The notes: a model not told the origin generated them from the letters alone. Positions 55,262-64,000 are shown, numbered from the stretch's first letter. The stretch is DNA of 64,000 nt from Aeromonas sanarellii (GCF_000820085.1 NZ_CDBN01000021.1:124001-188000); one strand, 5' to 3'. Translations and numbers: made by a program.

Positions 55262-56497
55262 TCACTGACTTCCTTGTCTGGCAGTACCAGAGGCAGGATT
55301 ATTGTTATCTCTTGTGCTCTTCAGGCTCCGGATGAGGAGCCAGACGCCGGCGCAGGCCAGGAGGCCGCAGGCGATGTTGATCCAGGCCAGGGTGGCGAAG
55401 CCGTGCAGGGCGCCCCGCTCGTCGGAGACCAGGTATCTGGCCGACAGCAGGCTGCCGAGCCCGGCCGCCACATTGGTGACCGTGCCCTGGAAGGACATGA
55501 AGGCGGCGCGCTGATGGGGGGCCGGAATGGCCGCCGTGACCGCGAGGGTGGTGCTGGCGCGGGCGGAGCTCAGCGCCATGAAGAGGGTAAACAGCAGATA
55601 GACGGGCAGGCCTGCCGGCAGGGCGAAGCCCAGCAGGGTGACCAGGGCCAGCAGCAGGCTGGTGATGAGGATGGCGCCCTGGGCGCGGCCGCGGTCAATC
55701 CAGCCGCCGCACAGGCGCATGGTGGCCATGCTGGCGAGGCCGCCGCACAGGTAGAGGGTCGCGATCTGCTCGCGCGGGAAACCCAGGTTGAACTGGAAGT
55801 AGTTCGCGAAGTGCGGGATCAGCAGGAAGTGGCCGAACATCTGCAAACAGAGAATGCACAGCGCCCCCTGGCAGAGCGGCGACCCCAGCAACTGGCGCAG
55901 CCCCTGACCCTGCGGGGCCCGGTTGACCGGCAGGGACGGCAGCAGCCGGGTGCACAACAGGGCCAGCAGCAGGCCGCTGGCGCCAAACAGCAGGAAGGGG
56001 CTCTGCCAGCCGAGCCACTGGGCCAGCACCAGGGCCGCGGGCACGATCAGGATGGCGGCCAGGGAGAACGCCATGCCCACGTAGGCGAGGCGGCGTCCGC
56101 GATCGCTTGGGGGCACCAGATCCAGCACCGCCGCCATCAGGATGGCGGAGAGCGGGCCCGCCACGCAGCCGGACAGGATAAAGAGCAGCAGCAGGGTCTG
56201 GCTATCCTCGGCCAGGGCGCAGGCCATCAGCAGCAGAAAACGCAAGGTCAGTAGCACCAGCAGGGCGGGCTTGCGATTGACCCGATCCAGCCAGGGGGCG
56301 GCCAGGAGCCCCATCAGGGCGGCGGCCAGGGTGGCGCCGCCGCTGAAGTCACCGGTCTGCTCCGGCGCCATGCCGAGACTCGTCACCAGATCCGGCCCAA
56401 GGGGCATCACCATCATCATGCTGCCCATGGAGAGCATGTTGATCAGCAGGGCCAGATGGATGGCAGCAGGGGTGGGGACGACGGGTTCTGGCTTCAT
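55262..56497 (-). CDS. MFS transporter, probable siderophore exporter
   Basis: 411 aa, twelve predicted membrane helices, major facilitator superfamily. MPLGPDLVTSLGMAPEQTGD is near residue 25 and RVNRKPALLVLLTLRFLLL near 70 is the conserved loop 2-3; LDLVPPSDRGRRLAYVGMAF near 130. It is grouped by location with EntS-like catecholate exporters. The start at 56497 is chosen because the extra 33 residues upstream have no similarity. A Fur-like site lies 60 bp upstream and it leads into fstC, so both would be iron-repressed. Confidence 0.82.
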   Translation of the reverse strand: MKPEPVVPTPAAIHLALLINMLSMGSMMMVMPLGPDLVTSLGMAPEQTGDFSGGATLAAALMGLLAAPWLDRVNRKPALLVLLTLRFLLLMACALAEDSQTLLLLFILSGCVAGPLSAILMAAVLDLVPPSDRGRRLAYVGMAFSLAAILIVPAALVLAQWLGWQSPFLLFGASGLLLALLCTRLLPSLPVNRAPQGQGLRQLLGSPLCQGALCILCLQMFGHFLLIPHFANYFQFNLGFPREQIATLYLCGGLASMATMRLCGGWIDRGRAQGAILITSLLLALVTLLGFALPAGLPVYLLFTLFMALSSARASTTLAVTAAIPAPHQRAAFMSFQGTVTNVAAGLGSLLSARYLVSDERGALHGFATLAWINIACGLLACAGVWLLIRSLKSTRDNNNPASGTARQGSQ

Positions 56498-56556
56498 CAG
56501 AGGCTGACTCGAAAAAATGAGTCCGAATTGTATCCGAGGGTTTTTGATGTGACAAC

Positions 56557-56575
56557 AAATGATAACCATTTTTAT
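56557..56575 (-). promoter_or_regulatory. Fur box of the MFS-fstC operon
   Basis: AAATGATAACCATTTTTAT at 56557-56575 contains TGATAAC-C-ATTTTTA with the symmetrical core AAATG-ATAAC-CATTT. It resembles the Fur 19-mer and lies about 60 bp before the MFS start codon. Confidence 0.75.
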
Positions 56576-56711
56576 TTGTATTGAGTGGTCTCTCAATGAG
56601 TCTTTGTGAAGGAGGCTCCCGCCATCCGGCGGGAGTCTGGACGAGCACGTTCATTGCAATCGGGGCGCCATGGCCCATGATGGCAGGAGTGATGGATGCG
56701 AGGGGAAGGCG

Positions 56712-57464
56712 ATGACGAGAGTGTGGTTATATGGGGTGCTCGGGGGCTGCTGGCTCTGGGCCCAGCCCCTGCGGGCCGAGGTCAAGGTGATCCCGGTGTT
56801 TGAGGCGCAGGCCATGGTGCAGACCCTCAAGGAGATCTACCCGGATCTCGGGGTGAGCGCCATGGGCAACCAGCTGGTGTTGAGTGGCAGTGCGGCCCGG
56901 TTGCAGGAGGCCGAGGCAACCCTGGCCCAGCTCAACCAGCCCCCCCAGAGCCTGCTGATCGAGTGGCGGGTGGATGGCGCCTCGAGCAGCCGGCAACTGG
57001 GAGTGGGTGTTGGCAATGACAATGCCAGACGAGAGTGGCTGGTGGAGGGCGGCGCCCAGGATTACCAGCACACCCAGCAGGACAACTGGCAGGTACGCGG
57101 CCTCTCAGGGCGGCCCGTACTGCTGCAGATGGGCTCCTATCAGCCGGTCACCTTCTACCGGTGGCAGGGGGGGAGGGTGGTGGCCATGATGCCGCTGGTG
57201 AACGGCCTCTACGCCACCGCGACCCTGATAGGGGAGAGGGTGCAGGTGGCGCTCAGCAGCGAGCAGGCTCGTCTGGAGAGAGGGGATATCAAGACAGGCC
57301 AGAGTGCCACCGAGGTGAGCGGCGTGCCGGGCGAGTGGCTGACGGTGGGGGAGCTTTCCACCACCCAGGGAAGCCAGGGGGCCGCGATCGCCAACCCATC
57401 AGGCATAAACACGGCCAGCGGCAGCGAGCGCCAGACCCTGCAGATCCGGGTCACCCGTCAATGA
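56712..57464 (+). CDS. Secretin N-domain (NolW-like) protein, stand-alone
   Basis: 250 aa with signal peptide (MTRVWLYGVLGGCWLWAQPLRA). Residues 25-90 (IPVFEAQAMVQTLKEIYPDL, LVLSGSAARLQEAEATLAQL) resemble the KH-like N1/N2 domains of secretins such as GspD; the rest (GEWLTVGELSTTQGSQGAAI) resembles the secretin beta region start but is too short to form the pore. It could be an accessory periplasmic ring protein or a remnant secretin. The ATG at 56712 follows GGGAAGG. It overlaps the next gene tail to tail by 7 bases. Confidence 0.62.
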   Translation: MTRVWLYGVLGGCWLWAQPLRAEVKVIPVFEAQAMVQTLKEIYPDLGVSAMGNQLVLSGSAARLQEAEATLAQLNQPPQSLLIEWRVDGASSSRQLGVGVGNDNARREWLVEGGAQDYQHTQQDNWQVRGLSGRPVLLQMGSYQPVTFYRWQGGRVVAMMPLVNGLYATATLIGERVQVALSSEQARLERGDIKTGQSATEVSGVPGEWLTVGELSTTQGSQGAAIANPSGINTASGSERQTLQIRVTRQ

Positions 57465-57919
57465 GGCTGATCCACGGCGTAATCCCGCAACTGGCGGCTC
57501 TTTAGCAGATACCAGAGCGCCCAGAGGCTGGCGATCAGCACCAGGGCTGTGGGCCAGCTGAACGACCACTGCTGCAGGTTGAGGCTGTGCAACTGCATCA
57601 CCAGGCCGCTCGCGGTGGAGCAGAGCAACAGGGCGCGGCTGTGGCGCCTGAGCCAGGCGCGCGGGCTTCGGGTCTGGCGATAGGTGCCGCCGCAGGCGAG
57701 CAGCGCCAGCATGGCGGGCAGGTCGGTGAGCAGGCTGAGATAGAGGGTGATCCTGTCCGGGTAGAAGAGGGTCAGGATGGCGCTGCCGCTCTCCCGGGTG
57801 ACGCCGGCCATCAGAAACAGCCAGACCGAGCGGGTCAGCAGCAGGGCGATGGGCCAGAACCAGAGCGGCGGGCGCAACTGGCCGTGATCGTCGTAGCGGT
57901 GTTCGGGGTAGAGGGTCAT
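57458..57919 (-). CDS. DUF2919 family membrane protein (YfeZ-like)
   Basis: 153 aa, four predicted membrane helices. It begins MTLYPEHRYDDHGQLRPPLW with FWPIALLLTRSVWLFLMAGV following, the DUF2919 pattern. The function is unknown. Tail-to-tail overlap with the secretin-domain gene; no operon partner. Confidence 0.72.
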   Translation of the reverse strand: MTLYPEHRYDDHGQLRPPLWFWPIALLLTRSVWLFLMAGVTRESGSAILTLFYPDRITLYLSLLTDLPAMLALLACGGTYRQTRSPRAWLRRHSRALLLCSTASGLVMQLHSLNLQQWSFSWPTALVLIASLWALWYLLKSRQLRDYAVDQPH

Positions 57920-58052
57920 AAGGCCCGTTCCGGGGTTGAACTATTGATGCTGGGGATATGGGGCGGGGGTCTGCCCTTTGCAAGGCGGGGGAATTAATCG
58001 GGGGGCCCTGCCCCCCAATCCACGTCTGTCTTGTCCGGTGCCCGGATGGCCG

Positions 58053-59000
58053 TTACAGCCAGCCCTTGCGCTTGAAGAAGAGGCCGGTGCCGAGGGACGA
58101 CATCACCATCAGCACCAGGGACATCGCGTAGCCATATTCCCAGGCGAGCTCCGGCATGCGGCCGAAGTTCATGCCGTAGATGCTGGCGATCAGGGTCGGC
58201 GGCAGGAAGATCACCGCGGCCACCGAGAAGATCTTGATCACCTTGTTCTGCTCCAGGTTGGTTACCCCCATGGAGGCCTCCAGCTGGAAGTTGATCTTGT
58301 CGAACAGGAACTGGGTGTGGGGCAGCAGGGACTCCACGTCGTGCAGCATCTCGTCGATCCACTTGTTCTGCTCGCTCGTCATGCGCTGGCGCAGGCTGCG
58401 CTTGAGGAAGCGCAGGGCGCGGCGGGTATCGTGCAGGGAGAGGCGGATCTGGCCGTTGGCCTCTTCCTGGGCCATCAGCTCCTTGAGCATGGGGTTGATC
58501 TGATCCGGCTCGAAGATCTGATCGGCGGTGTTCTCCAGGGTCTTGTACCCATCCTCGATAAGGTCGGAGAGATATTCCACCTTGAGGTTCTGCACCTCCA
58601 GCAGGATGTCGAGGGCGTCTTCGACCTCCAGCCTGTCCTGGCGCATGTAGTGGCGCAGCAGGCGCACCAGGCCGATGTCATCCTCGCGGATGCTGATCAG
58701 CAGGTTGTTGCGCAGGGTGAAGGAGACGTGCACCCCCTTGGTGTCGCGGCCGATGCGCTGGGGAAACAGGGAGTGGATGTGCAGACCGTCGGTGTCCCAA
58801 TAGAAGCGGGCGGACGCCTCGATGTCGTCCAGCTCCTCCTTGTCGGGGACCTCCTCCAGGAACAGGCCCGTCAACCATTCTCGCTCCGCTGTATCCGGCT
58901 TGTAGGCATCCAGCCAGACGGTGTTGTCGGGGACGATGTCGTCCGGTCCGAGCGTGACTATGTCCAGCACCTTGTTGTTGAGAATGTAGGCGGTGATCAT
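58053..59000 (-). CDS. corA: Magnesium/cobalt transport protein CorA
   Basis: 315 aa inner-membrane Mg2+ channel (E. coli 316). A long N-terminal cytoplasmic domain leads to two C-terminal helices, with the pore motif YGMNFGRMPEL between them near residue 275 and a positive tail FFKRKGWL. MITAYILNNKVLDIVTLG is the start and LSDLIEDGYKTLENTADQIF near residue 140 lies in the long helix. It is monocistronic. The gap to the next gene (57920-58052) shows nothing notable. Confidence 0.93.
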   Translation of the reverse strand: MITAYILNNKVLDIVTLGPDDIVPDNTVWLDAYKPDTAEREWLTGLFLEEVPDKEELDDIEASARFYWDTDGLHIHSLFPQRIGRDTKGVHVSFTLRNNLLISIREDDIGLVRLLRHYMRQDRLEVEDALDILLEVQNLKVEYLSDLIEDGYKTLENTADQIFEPDQINPMLKELMAQEEANGQIRLSLHDTRRALRFLKRSLRQRMTSEQNKWIDEMLHDVESLLPHTQFLFDKINFQLEASMGVTNLEQNKVIKIFSVAAVIFLPPTLIASIYGMNFGRMPELAWEYGYAMSLVLMVMSSLGTGLFFKRKGWL

Positions 59001-59332
59001 CTGTCCCCCCTTAAGAAGTCATGGGTAATCAGGGATGGTTGCACAGGTTCATGCGGCCTTAGATCGCACGGAAAGCGATCCCATGAAATAGCATAACGAG
59101 GCCGATGGACAACCTGAATGCGGCGAACTATACAGGGGCGGGCCCCGCTTGTCAGGGCCTATTCATCGGGGGTTCAGCCTGTTTGCTCAAAAAAGCGGCG
59201 AGGTCGGAGCAGCGGATCCGGCCGCGAAAGCGGGGATCCTGGCGCCGCCCTTTCCTATCCCCCCATGGGGGAGGTGGAGCCGTCTTCTTGTGGGTTGTGG
59301 GGCGTCCCAGCCGCAAAGGGGCCGCAGGCGGT
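59001..59332. other. Non-coding region between corA and the etfD tail copies
   Basis: This holds the corA upstream region. Several short overlapping frames on both strands are low-complexity Pro/Arg/Gly translations of GC-rich sequence and I do not call any as a gene. Base order is G-rich and contains a CCCCCCATGGGGGAGG palindrome near 59260. Confidence 0.5.
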
Positions 59333-59509
59333 GGATCCTCAAGGCCGCCGGCTTCCTCGCATATCGGGATAGTGGGGCTCCGAGCCCCCTGGGGCGGGCC
59401 GGGACTGTATTCTGGCACCGAGCATCCTGGATATAGCGGGTCTCCTCACATATTGGGATAGTTGGGCCCCGAGCCCCCCTGAGGCGGGGTCCAGACGATG
59501 TTCTGACTG
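59333..59509 (-). repeat. Diverged duplicate of the etfD 3' end
   Basis: Two copies of a roughly 88-bp unit in tandem. Copy B (about 59422-59509) contains the real etfD end; copy A (59333-59419) repeats it with about one change in five, e.g. CTCGCATATCGGGATAG against CTCACATATTGGGATAG. Copy A is not in an open frame and is a decayed duplicate lying just beyond the etfD stop. Confidence 0.75.
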
Positions 59510-61089
59510 GGGTCCTTGATGTCGCAGGTCTTGCAGTGGATACAGTTGGCTGCGTTGATCTGCAGCCTTGGCCGGGTCTCTTCATCCAGGATCTCGAAGA
59601 CGCCGGCCGGGCAGTAGCGCTGGGCGGGTTCGGCCCAGGTGGGCAGGTTGACCTCGACCGGAATGCGCGCGTCCTGGAGCCTCAGGTGGCAGGGTTGATC
59701 CTCGTCGTGGCTGGTGTTGGAAAGATAAACGGAAGAGAGTTTGTCGAAGCTGAGCCGCCCGTCCGGCTTGGGATAGTCGATGGGCTGGCAGCGGCTCGCC
59801 AGGCGCAGCTGGCGGTAGTCCGGCTCCCGATCCTTCAGGGTGAAGGGGGAATTGCGAGCAAAGAGGCGCTGCTCCAGCCAGTTGAAGGCGCCGCCCAGCC
59901 AGGGGCCGAAGCGGTGCAGGGCGGCGCCGAAGTTGCGGGCTGCGATCAGCTCCCGGGCCAGCCAGCTCTGTTGCAGCGCGTCCTGATACTCGGCCAGATC
60001 CCGCCCCCCTTCATCGCCCCCGCGCAGGGCCATGGCGACCGTGCTGGCCGCCAACATGCCGGACTTCATAGCGGTGTGGATCCCCTTGATGCGGGAGAAA
60101 TCCAGAGTGCCGGCGTCGCAGCCGATGAGCAGGCCGCCGGGGAAGTGCATGCGCGGCAAGGAGTGCCAGCCCCCCTTGGCGATGGCGCGGGCACCGTAGC
60201 TGATGCGCTCGCCCCCCTGCAGGGTCTGCGCGATGAGCGGGTGGTGCTTGAGGCGCTGGAACTCGTCGAAGGGGCTGAGCCAGGGATTCTGGTAGTTGAG
60301 ATCGACGATGAGACCGACCGCCACCTGATCCTGGGCCAGATGATAGAGATAAAAGCCCCCCTGGCTCTTGCTGCCCTTCCCCTCGCCGAGCGGCCAGCCG
60401 CTGCCGTGCAGCACCCGGCCAGGGTGGGACTGGCTCGCCGGCACCTGCCACAACTCCTTGAAGCCGATGGCGTAATGTTGCGGCTGGATCCTGCTCTCCA
60501 GGTTGAACGCGTCGATCAACTGCTTGCCGAGGTGGCCGCGGGCCCCCTCGGCGAATAGGGTGTAGCGGCCATATAGCGCCATGCCGGGCACGTGATCCCC
60601 CTTGGGGTTGCCCTCCCGATCCAGCCCGAGATCACCGGTGATCACGCCTCTCACCCTTCCCGCCTCCAGAATGAGCTCGCTCGCGGCGAAGCCCGGGTAG
60701 ATCTCCACCCCCAGGGCCTCGGCCTGTTTGCCGAGCCAGCGGCAGAGGTTGCCGAGGCTGATGATGTGGCTGCCGTCGTTGTGCATGCGCGGCGGCACCG
60801 CCCAGTGGGGCAGTTGCAGGGCGCGGCTGTCGCTTTGCAGCAGGTGCACCTGATCGTCGTTGACCTCGACTCCGAGCGGAGCCTGTTGCCACGTATCCGG
60901 CAGCAGCTCCTTGAGGGCGACGGGGTCGAACAGGGCGCCGGAGATCAGATGGGCGCCGATCTCCGCCCCCTTCTCCAGCAGGCAGACCGAGAGGGCCGGG
61001 GCCTGCTGCTTCAGTGCGATGGCGGCACTCAGGCCTGCCGGGCCGCCACCGACGATGACGACATCAAATTCCATTGCTTCGCGTTCCAT
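59446..61089 (-). CDS. etfD: Electron-transfer flavoprotein-ubiquinone oxidoreductase
   Basis: 547 aa FAD/4Fe-4S enzyme at the inner membrane that passes electrons from ETF to ubiquinone. FAD motif VVIVGGGPAGLSAAIALKQ near residue 11, GLIVDLNYQNPWLSPFDEFQ near 258, and the C-terminal 4Fe-4S site with CPAGVFE and NCIHCKTCDI near 520. The start is set at 61089 (MEREAMEFD); the in-frame ATG at 61074 would give the more typical MEFDVVIVGG and is equally possible. It is divergent from etfBA, sharing a control region. Confidence 0.93.
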   Translation of the reverse strand: MEREAMEFDVVIVGGGPAGLSAAIALKQQAPALSVCLLEKGAEIGAHLISGALFDPVALKELLPDTWQQAPLGVEVNDDQVHLLQSDSRALQLPHWAVPPRMHNDGSHIISLGNLCRWLGKQAEALGVEIYPGFAASELILEAGRVRGVITGDLGLDREGNPKGDHVPGMALYGRYTLFAEGARGHLGKQLIDAFNLESRIQPQHYAIGFKELWQVPASQSHPGRVLHGSGWPLGEGKGSKSQGGFYLYHLAQDQVAVGLIVDLNYQNPWLSPFDEFQRLKHHPLIAQTLQGGERISYGARAIAKGGWHSLPRMHFPGGLLIGCDAGTLDFSRIKGIHTAMKSGMLAASTVAMALRGGDEGGRDLAEYQDALQQSWLARELIAARNFGAALHRFGPWLGGAFNWLEQRLFARNSPFTLKDREPDYRQLRLASRCQPIDYPKPDGRLSFDKLSSVYLSNTSHDEDQPCHLRLQDARIPVEVNLPTWAEPAQRYCPAGVFEILDEETRPRLQINAANCIHCKTCDIKDPSQNIVWTPPQGGSGPNYPNM

Positions 61090-61130
61090 CTTGCCTCTGC
61101 ACTCGACTTGGCCTAGGGTAGTGCTGGTAG

Positions 61131-61146
61131 TTTACGTAAACGTAAA
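61131..61146. promoter_or_regulatory. LiuR-like operator between etfD and etfBA
   Basis: TTTACGT-AA-ACGTAAA is a perfect 7-2-7 inverted repeat in the 126-bp divergent region. It agrees with the palindrome reported for LiuR, the MerR-family regulator of branched-chain amino acid and acyl-CoA catabolism in proteobacteria. ETF accepts electrons from acyl-CoA dehydrogenases, so such control is sensible. The match is by memory of the motif. Confidence 0.7.
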
Positions 61147-61215
61147 CCACTTTGTCAGCAGAAAAGTGAGTGACGACAAGGTGGACCCACACAACAGGCA
61201 CGAGGGATGACCGCC

Positions 61216-61965
61216 ATGAAGCTGCTGGTCGCAGTCAAACGGGTCGTTGATTACAACGTCAGGATCCGGGTCAAGGGCGATGGCTCCGATGTGGAGCTCG
61301 CCAATGTGAAGATGGGTATGAACCCGTTTTGTGAAATCGCGGTGGAGGAGGGGGTCAGGCTGCGGGAAGCCGGGGTGGCGAGCGAGCTGGTGGTGGTGAC
61401 CTTGGGCCCCGAGGCGGCGGCCGAGCAACTGCGCCACGCCCTGGCCCTGGGGGCGGATCGGGCGCTGCACTATGTGACCGACGAGATCCTGACCCCGCTC
61501 ACCGTGGCCAGGGCGCTGCAAACGGTGTGCGAGCAGGAGCAGCCCAGTCTGGTGCTGCTCGGCAAGCAGTCCATCGATTCGGACAACAATCAGGTGGGGC
61601 AGATGCTCGCCGCCCTCAATGACTGGCCACTTGCCACCTTCGCTTCTGCTATCAGGCTGGTGGAGGGGGAATTGCAGGTGACCCGCGAGATAGACGGCGG
61701 CCTCGAGACCCTCGGCATGGAGCTGCCCGCCGTGGTGACCGTGGACTTGCGCCTCAACGAGCCGCGTTTTGCCTCGCTCCCCAACATCATGAAGGCGAAG
61801 CGCAAGCCGCTGGAGAGCCAGCCGTTTACCGCCCTCGGGGTGGTACCGGCCGGCCAGACCCGGCAGCTCGGGGTGATGGCGCCGCCGGTGCGCCGTGCCG
61901 GCATCAAGGTGGGCTCGGTGGACGAGCTGCTGGACAAGCTCAAGCACGAAGCCGGGGTGCTCTGA
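61216..61965 (+). CDS. etfB: Electron-transfer flavoprotein beta subunit
   Basis: 249 aa; AMP-binding ETF beta subunit. MKLLVAVKRVVDYNVRIRVK is the family N-terminus, followed by MNPFCEIAVEEGVRLREAG near residue 36 and GKQSIDSDNNQVGQMLA near 117; the ETF beta signature is VTREIDGGLETLGMELPAVV near 155. The ATG at 61216 is chosen over 61207 because GAGGGA is correctly spaced before it. First gene of etfBA. Confidence 0.95.
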   Translation: MKLLVAVKRVVDYNVRIRVKGDGSDVELANVKMGMNPFCEIAVEEGVRLREAGVASELVVVTLGPEAAAEQLRHALALGADRALHYVTDEILTPLTVARALQTVCEQEQPSLVLLGKQSIDSDNNQVGQMLAALNDWPLATFASAIRLVEGELQVTREIDGGLETLGMELPAVVTVDLRLNEPRFASLPNIMKAKRKPLESQPFTALGVVPAGQTRQLGVMAPPVRRAGIKVGSVDELLDKLKHEAGVL

Positions 61966-62062
61966 TGGGCGGGGTAGGGATGCCTCCCGCAGGCCAGGGC
62001 GCCGTGCGTGGGGCAAGGGCCCCGGGGAGCGCGAGATCAATGGATGACATTAAGGTGCTGCC

Positions 62063-62992
62063 ATGAGCGTACTTGTGATTGCGGAACATCATCAGGGGCG
62101 GATCGCCGACAACCTGGCCCAGCTGGTCACGGCGGCGGGGCTGCTGGGGGGCGAGGTGCACCTCCTGCTGCTGGGGCAGGGGCTGACGGAGGCGGGCGAG
62201 CAGGCCGCCGCCCTCACGGGGGTGAGCCGGGTGCTGCTGGCCGAGCACCCCATGCTGGCTGAGGAGTTGAACGACGGGGTCGACAAGCTGCTGGCCAGCG
62301 TGGTGAAGGACTACCAGCACTGCCTGATGGCGGCCAGCAGCCAGGGCAAGGATCTGCTGCCGCGGGTGGCGGCGCGGCTCGGCGTCGAGATGATCGCTGA
62401 GGTGATCGGTATCGAGGGGCCCGATACCTTCCTGCGCCCCATCTATGCGGGCAACGCCGTTGCCCGGGTGGCGAGCAGTGCCCCCGTCAAGGTGCTCACC
62501 GTGCGGCCCACCGCCTTCGCCAAGGCCGGGCCCGGCGGCGGTCACGCCGTGATAGAGCGTCTGCCGGTGACCGAGGTGTGCTGCCGTACCCGCCTCATCG
62601 AGCGGCGTGCGGTGCGCTCGGCACGGCCCGAGCTCGGGGCGGCCCGTGTGGTGGTCTCCGGCGGGCGTGCGCTCGGCTCGAAAGAGCAGTTTGCCCTTAT
62701 CGACGCCCTGGCGGACAAGCTGGGGGCCGCGGTCGGGGCGTCGCGGGCGGCGGTGGATGCGGGTTATGTCTCCAACGACCTGCAGGTGGGACAGACCGGC
62801 AAGGTGGTGGCCCCCGAGCTCTATATCGCGGTGGGCATCTCGGGCGCCATCCAGCATCTGGCGGGGATGAAGGAGTCCAAGGTGATCGTCGCCATCAACA
62901 AGGATGCCGAGGCCCCCATCTTCCAGGTGGCGGACTACGGCCTGGTGGGGGATCTCTTCACCCTGCTGCCGGAGCTCACCGCCAAGCTGTAA
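62063..62992 (+). CDS. etfA: Electron-transfer flavoprotein alpha subunit
   Basis: 309 aa FAD-binding ETF alpha subunit. N-terminal [20 protein letters not shown], the FAD domain [15 protein letters not shown] near 195, and the C-terminal ETF alpha signature [17 protein letters not shown] near 253 with [12 protein letters not shown] after it. AAGGTG precedes the ATG. The 97-bp gap to etfB (61966-62062) is longer than usual for this pair and holds no gene. The pair feeds EtfD. Confidence 0.95.
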   Translation: MSVLVIAEHHQGRIADNLAQLVTAAGLLGGEVHLLLLGQGLTEAGEQAAALTGVSRVLLAEHPMLAEELNDGVDKLLASVVKDYQHCLMAASSQGKDLLPRVAARLGVEMIAEVIGIEGPDTFLRPIYAGNAVARVASSAPVKVLTVRPTAFAKAGPGGGHAVIERLPVTEVCCRTRLIERRAVRSARPELGAARVVVSGGRALGSKEQFALIDALADKLGAAVGASRAAVDAGYVSNDLQVGQTGKVVAPELYIAVGISGAIQHLAGMKESKVIVAINKDAEAPIFQVADYGLVGDLFTLLPELTAKL

Positions 62993-63060
62993 ATCTGTCG
63001 ACGCGGGGCGGGAGGCGTCAATGGTGCGCGCTTGCTCCCATATCCACGCATGTTCTCTGC

Positions 63061-63087
63061 AAGCCCTGACTCGTTCAGGGCTTTTTT
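63061..63087 (+). terminator. etfA terminator
   Basis: AAGCCCTGA (63061-63069) pairs with TCAGGGCTT (63075-63083) around CTCGT, followed by a T run to 63087. Confidence 0.92.
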
Positions 63088-63216
63088 CTGGTCGGTGCCC
63101 GGCGGCGCGGGGGCAAAAGCTTGCGCCGGATCCCAAAAAGCCTTTGCCCCCACGGGGGCCTGTCGTGTAAAAACGTTCGAGTCATCGATCACTCTCATCC
63201 ACTCACGGAAAGCGTC

Positions 63217-64000
63217 ATGAGCAAACAGATTTACAACTTCTGCGCCGGCCCCGCCATGCTGCCGGTTGAAGTCATGGAGCGCGCCCAGCGCGAATTTTGT
63301 AATTTCCAGGGGCTGGGAGCCTCGGTCATGGAGCTGTCCCACCGTGGCAAGCCCTATATGGCGGTCGCCGAGAAGGCCGAGGCGGACCTGCGCGACCTGC
63401 TGTCCGTGCCGGACAACTACAAGGTGCTCTTCATGCACGGCGGCGGCCGGGGCCAGTTCTCCGCCGTGCCCATGAACCTGCTGGGGGGCGCCAACAGGAA
63501 GGCGGATTACCTGGTGACCGGCGTCTGGGCCCAGAGCGCCGTGGATGAAGCCCAGAAATATGGCGACATCCAGACCTTCCAGGGGGTGGCCAAGAACGAG
63601 CAGGGAGTGTCCCACCTGCTGCCGACCCCGGCGTTTCGCGCCGACGCGGCCTATGTGCACTACTGCCCGAACGAAACCATCGACGGCATCGAGATGTTCG
63701 ACATCCCGGCCACCGGCGATGTACCCCTGGTGGCGGATCTCTCCTCCACCATTCTCTCCCGTCCCCTCGACGTGAGCCGCTTCGGCATCCTCTATGCCGG
63801 CGCCCAGAAGAATATCGGCCCCTCGGGCCTGGCCATCGCCATAGTACGGGACGATCTGCTGAACCAGGCCCGCGCCGACGTGCCCTCTGTCTTCGACTAC
63901 CGGCTCACCGCCAAGCACGACTCCATGTTCAACACGCCGCCCACCTACGCCTGGTATCTGGCCGGCCTGGTGTTCGAGTGGCTCAAGGAGCAGGGTGGGC
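63217..64000 (+). CDS. serC: Phosphoserine aminotransferase, 5' part
   Basis: The gene runs off the window end; 261 residues are visible of about 360. It converts 3-phosphohydroxypyruvate to phosphoserine (serine synthesis) and also serves pyridoxal phosphate synthesis. [20 protein letters not shown] starts the protein, [14 protein letters not shown] is near residue 33, [16 protein letters not shown] near 74, and the PLP lysine is in [13 protein letters not shown] near 198. It has its own region upstream after the etfA terminator; 63088-63216 should contain the promoter. Confidence 0.96.
   Translation, partial: MSKQIYNFCAGPAMLPVEVMERAQREFCNFQGLGASVMELSHRGKPYMAVAEKAEADLRDLLSVPDNYKVLFMHGGGRGQFSAVPMNLLGGANRKADYLVTGVWAQSAVDEAQKYGDIQTFQGVAKNEQGVSHLLPTPAFRADAAYVHYCPNETIDGIEMFDIPATGDVPLVADLSSTILSRPLDVSRFGILYAGAQKNIGPSGLAIAIVRDDLLNQARADVPSVFDYRLTAKHDSMFNTPPTYAWYLAGLVFEWLKEQGG

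Noticed and set aside
59105..59461. Short overlapping frames between corA and etfD
   Set aside because: Low-complexity Gly/Arg/Pro translations in several frames at once; the region is better explained by the repeated etfD tail and GC-rich non-coding DNA.

Overview
The window is high-GC gammaproteobacterial DNA that fits Aeromonas. Three things point there: a complete amonabactin-type catecholate siderophore locus (isochorismate synthase to stand-alone adenylation domain, PPTase, ABC importer, TonB receptor, MFS exporter), the recR-htpG-adk-hemH-gsk housekeeping block, and an etfD / etfBA / serC block. No rRNA, tRNA, CRISPR array, intact insertion sequence or prophage was seen.

Layout. 1-12.4 kb is the nickel/hydrogenase section: the 3' end of hybE, a five-gene NikABCDE-type ABC importer on the + strand, a GNAT acetyltransferase, and the maturation operon hypFCDEAB on the - strand. 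The importer supplies Ni, HypA/HypB deliver it, HypCDEF build the Fe(CN)2CO group, and HybE chaperones the hydrogenase. 12.8-14.7 kb is kup. 14.7-16.8 kb is an AT-rich accessory island with one unrecognised gene, a pair of REP-like palindromes and the decayed 5' end of a hydN-type ferredoxin gene. 16.9-29.7 kb is mainly core: recR, htpG (sigma-32 type promoter), adk, hemH, a MAPEG protein, gsk, a chemoreceptor, a DUF2750 protein, an unknown gene, a degenerate GGDEF-EAL protein and glgC. 29.7-32.4 kb holds a secreted protein of unknown function with an upstream palindrome, and a DUF1439 lipoprotein.

32.7-56.5 kb is the siderophore locus. A perfect Fur palindrome precedes amoCEBFAGH, which is translationally coupled almost throughout. 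AmoC, AmoB and AmoA make 2,3-dihydroxybenzoate; AmoE loads it on the AmoB carrier domain; AmoF (C-A-T), AmoG (docking-C-A-T-E-C-T) and AmoH (free A domain) build the peptide. My hand-read specificity residues suggest Lys for AmoF and Gly for AmoH, which fits the known Lys/Gly/aromatic amonabactin peptides. No thioesterase domain is visible. A binding protein, the PPTase amoD, FepDGC-like transporter genes, the receptor fstC and an MFS exporter follow.

56.7-64 kb holds a single secretin N-domain protein, a DUF2919 protein, corA, divergent etfD and etfBA around a LiuR-like operator, and the 5' part of serC.

The most unusual structures are scars. In the nik operon, nikD is bracketed by two in-frame micro-ORFs, each made of one gene's start or unknown codons fused to a second copy of a gene tail; one insertion of a divergent nikC'-nikD-nikE' fragment into an older nikD would explain both. 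A diverged second copy of the etfD 3' end lies just beyond etfD. A hydN fragment sits exactly where dnaX-ybaB would be expected upstream of recR.
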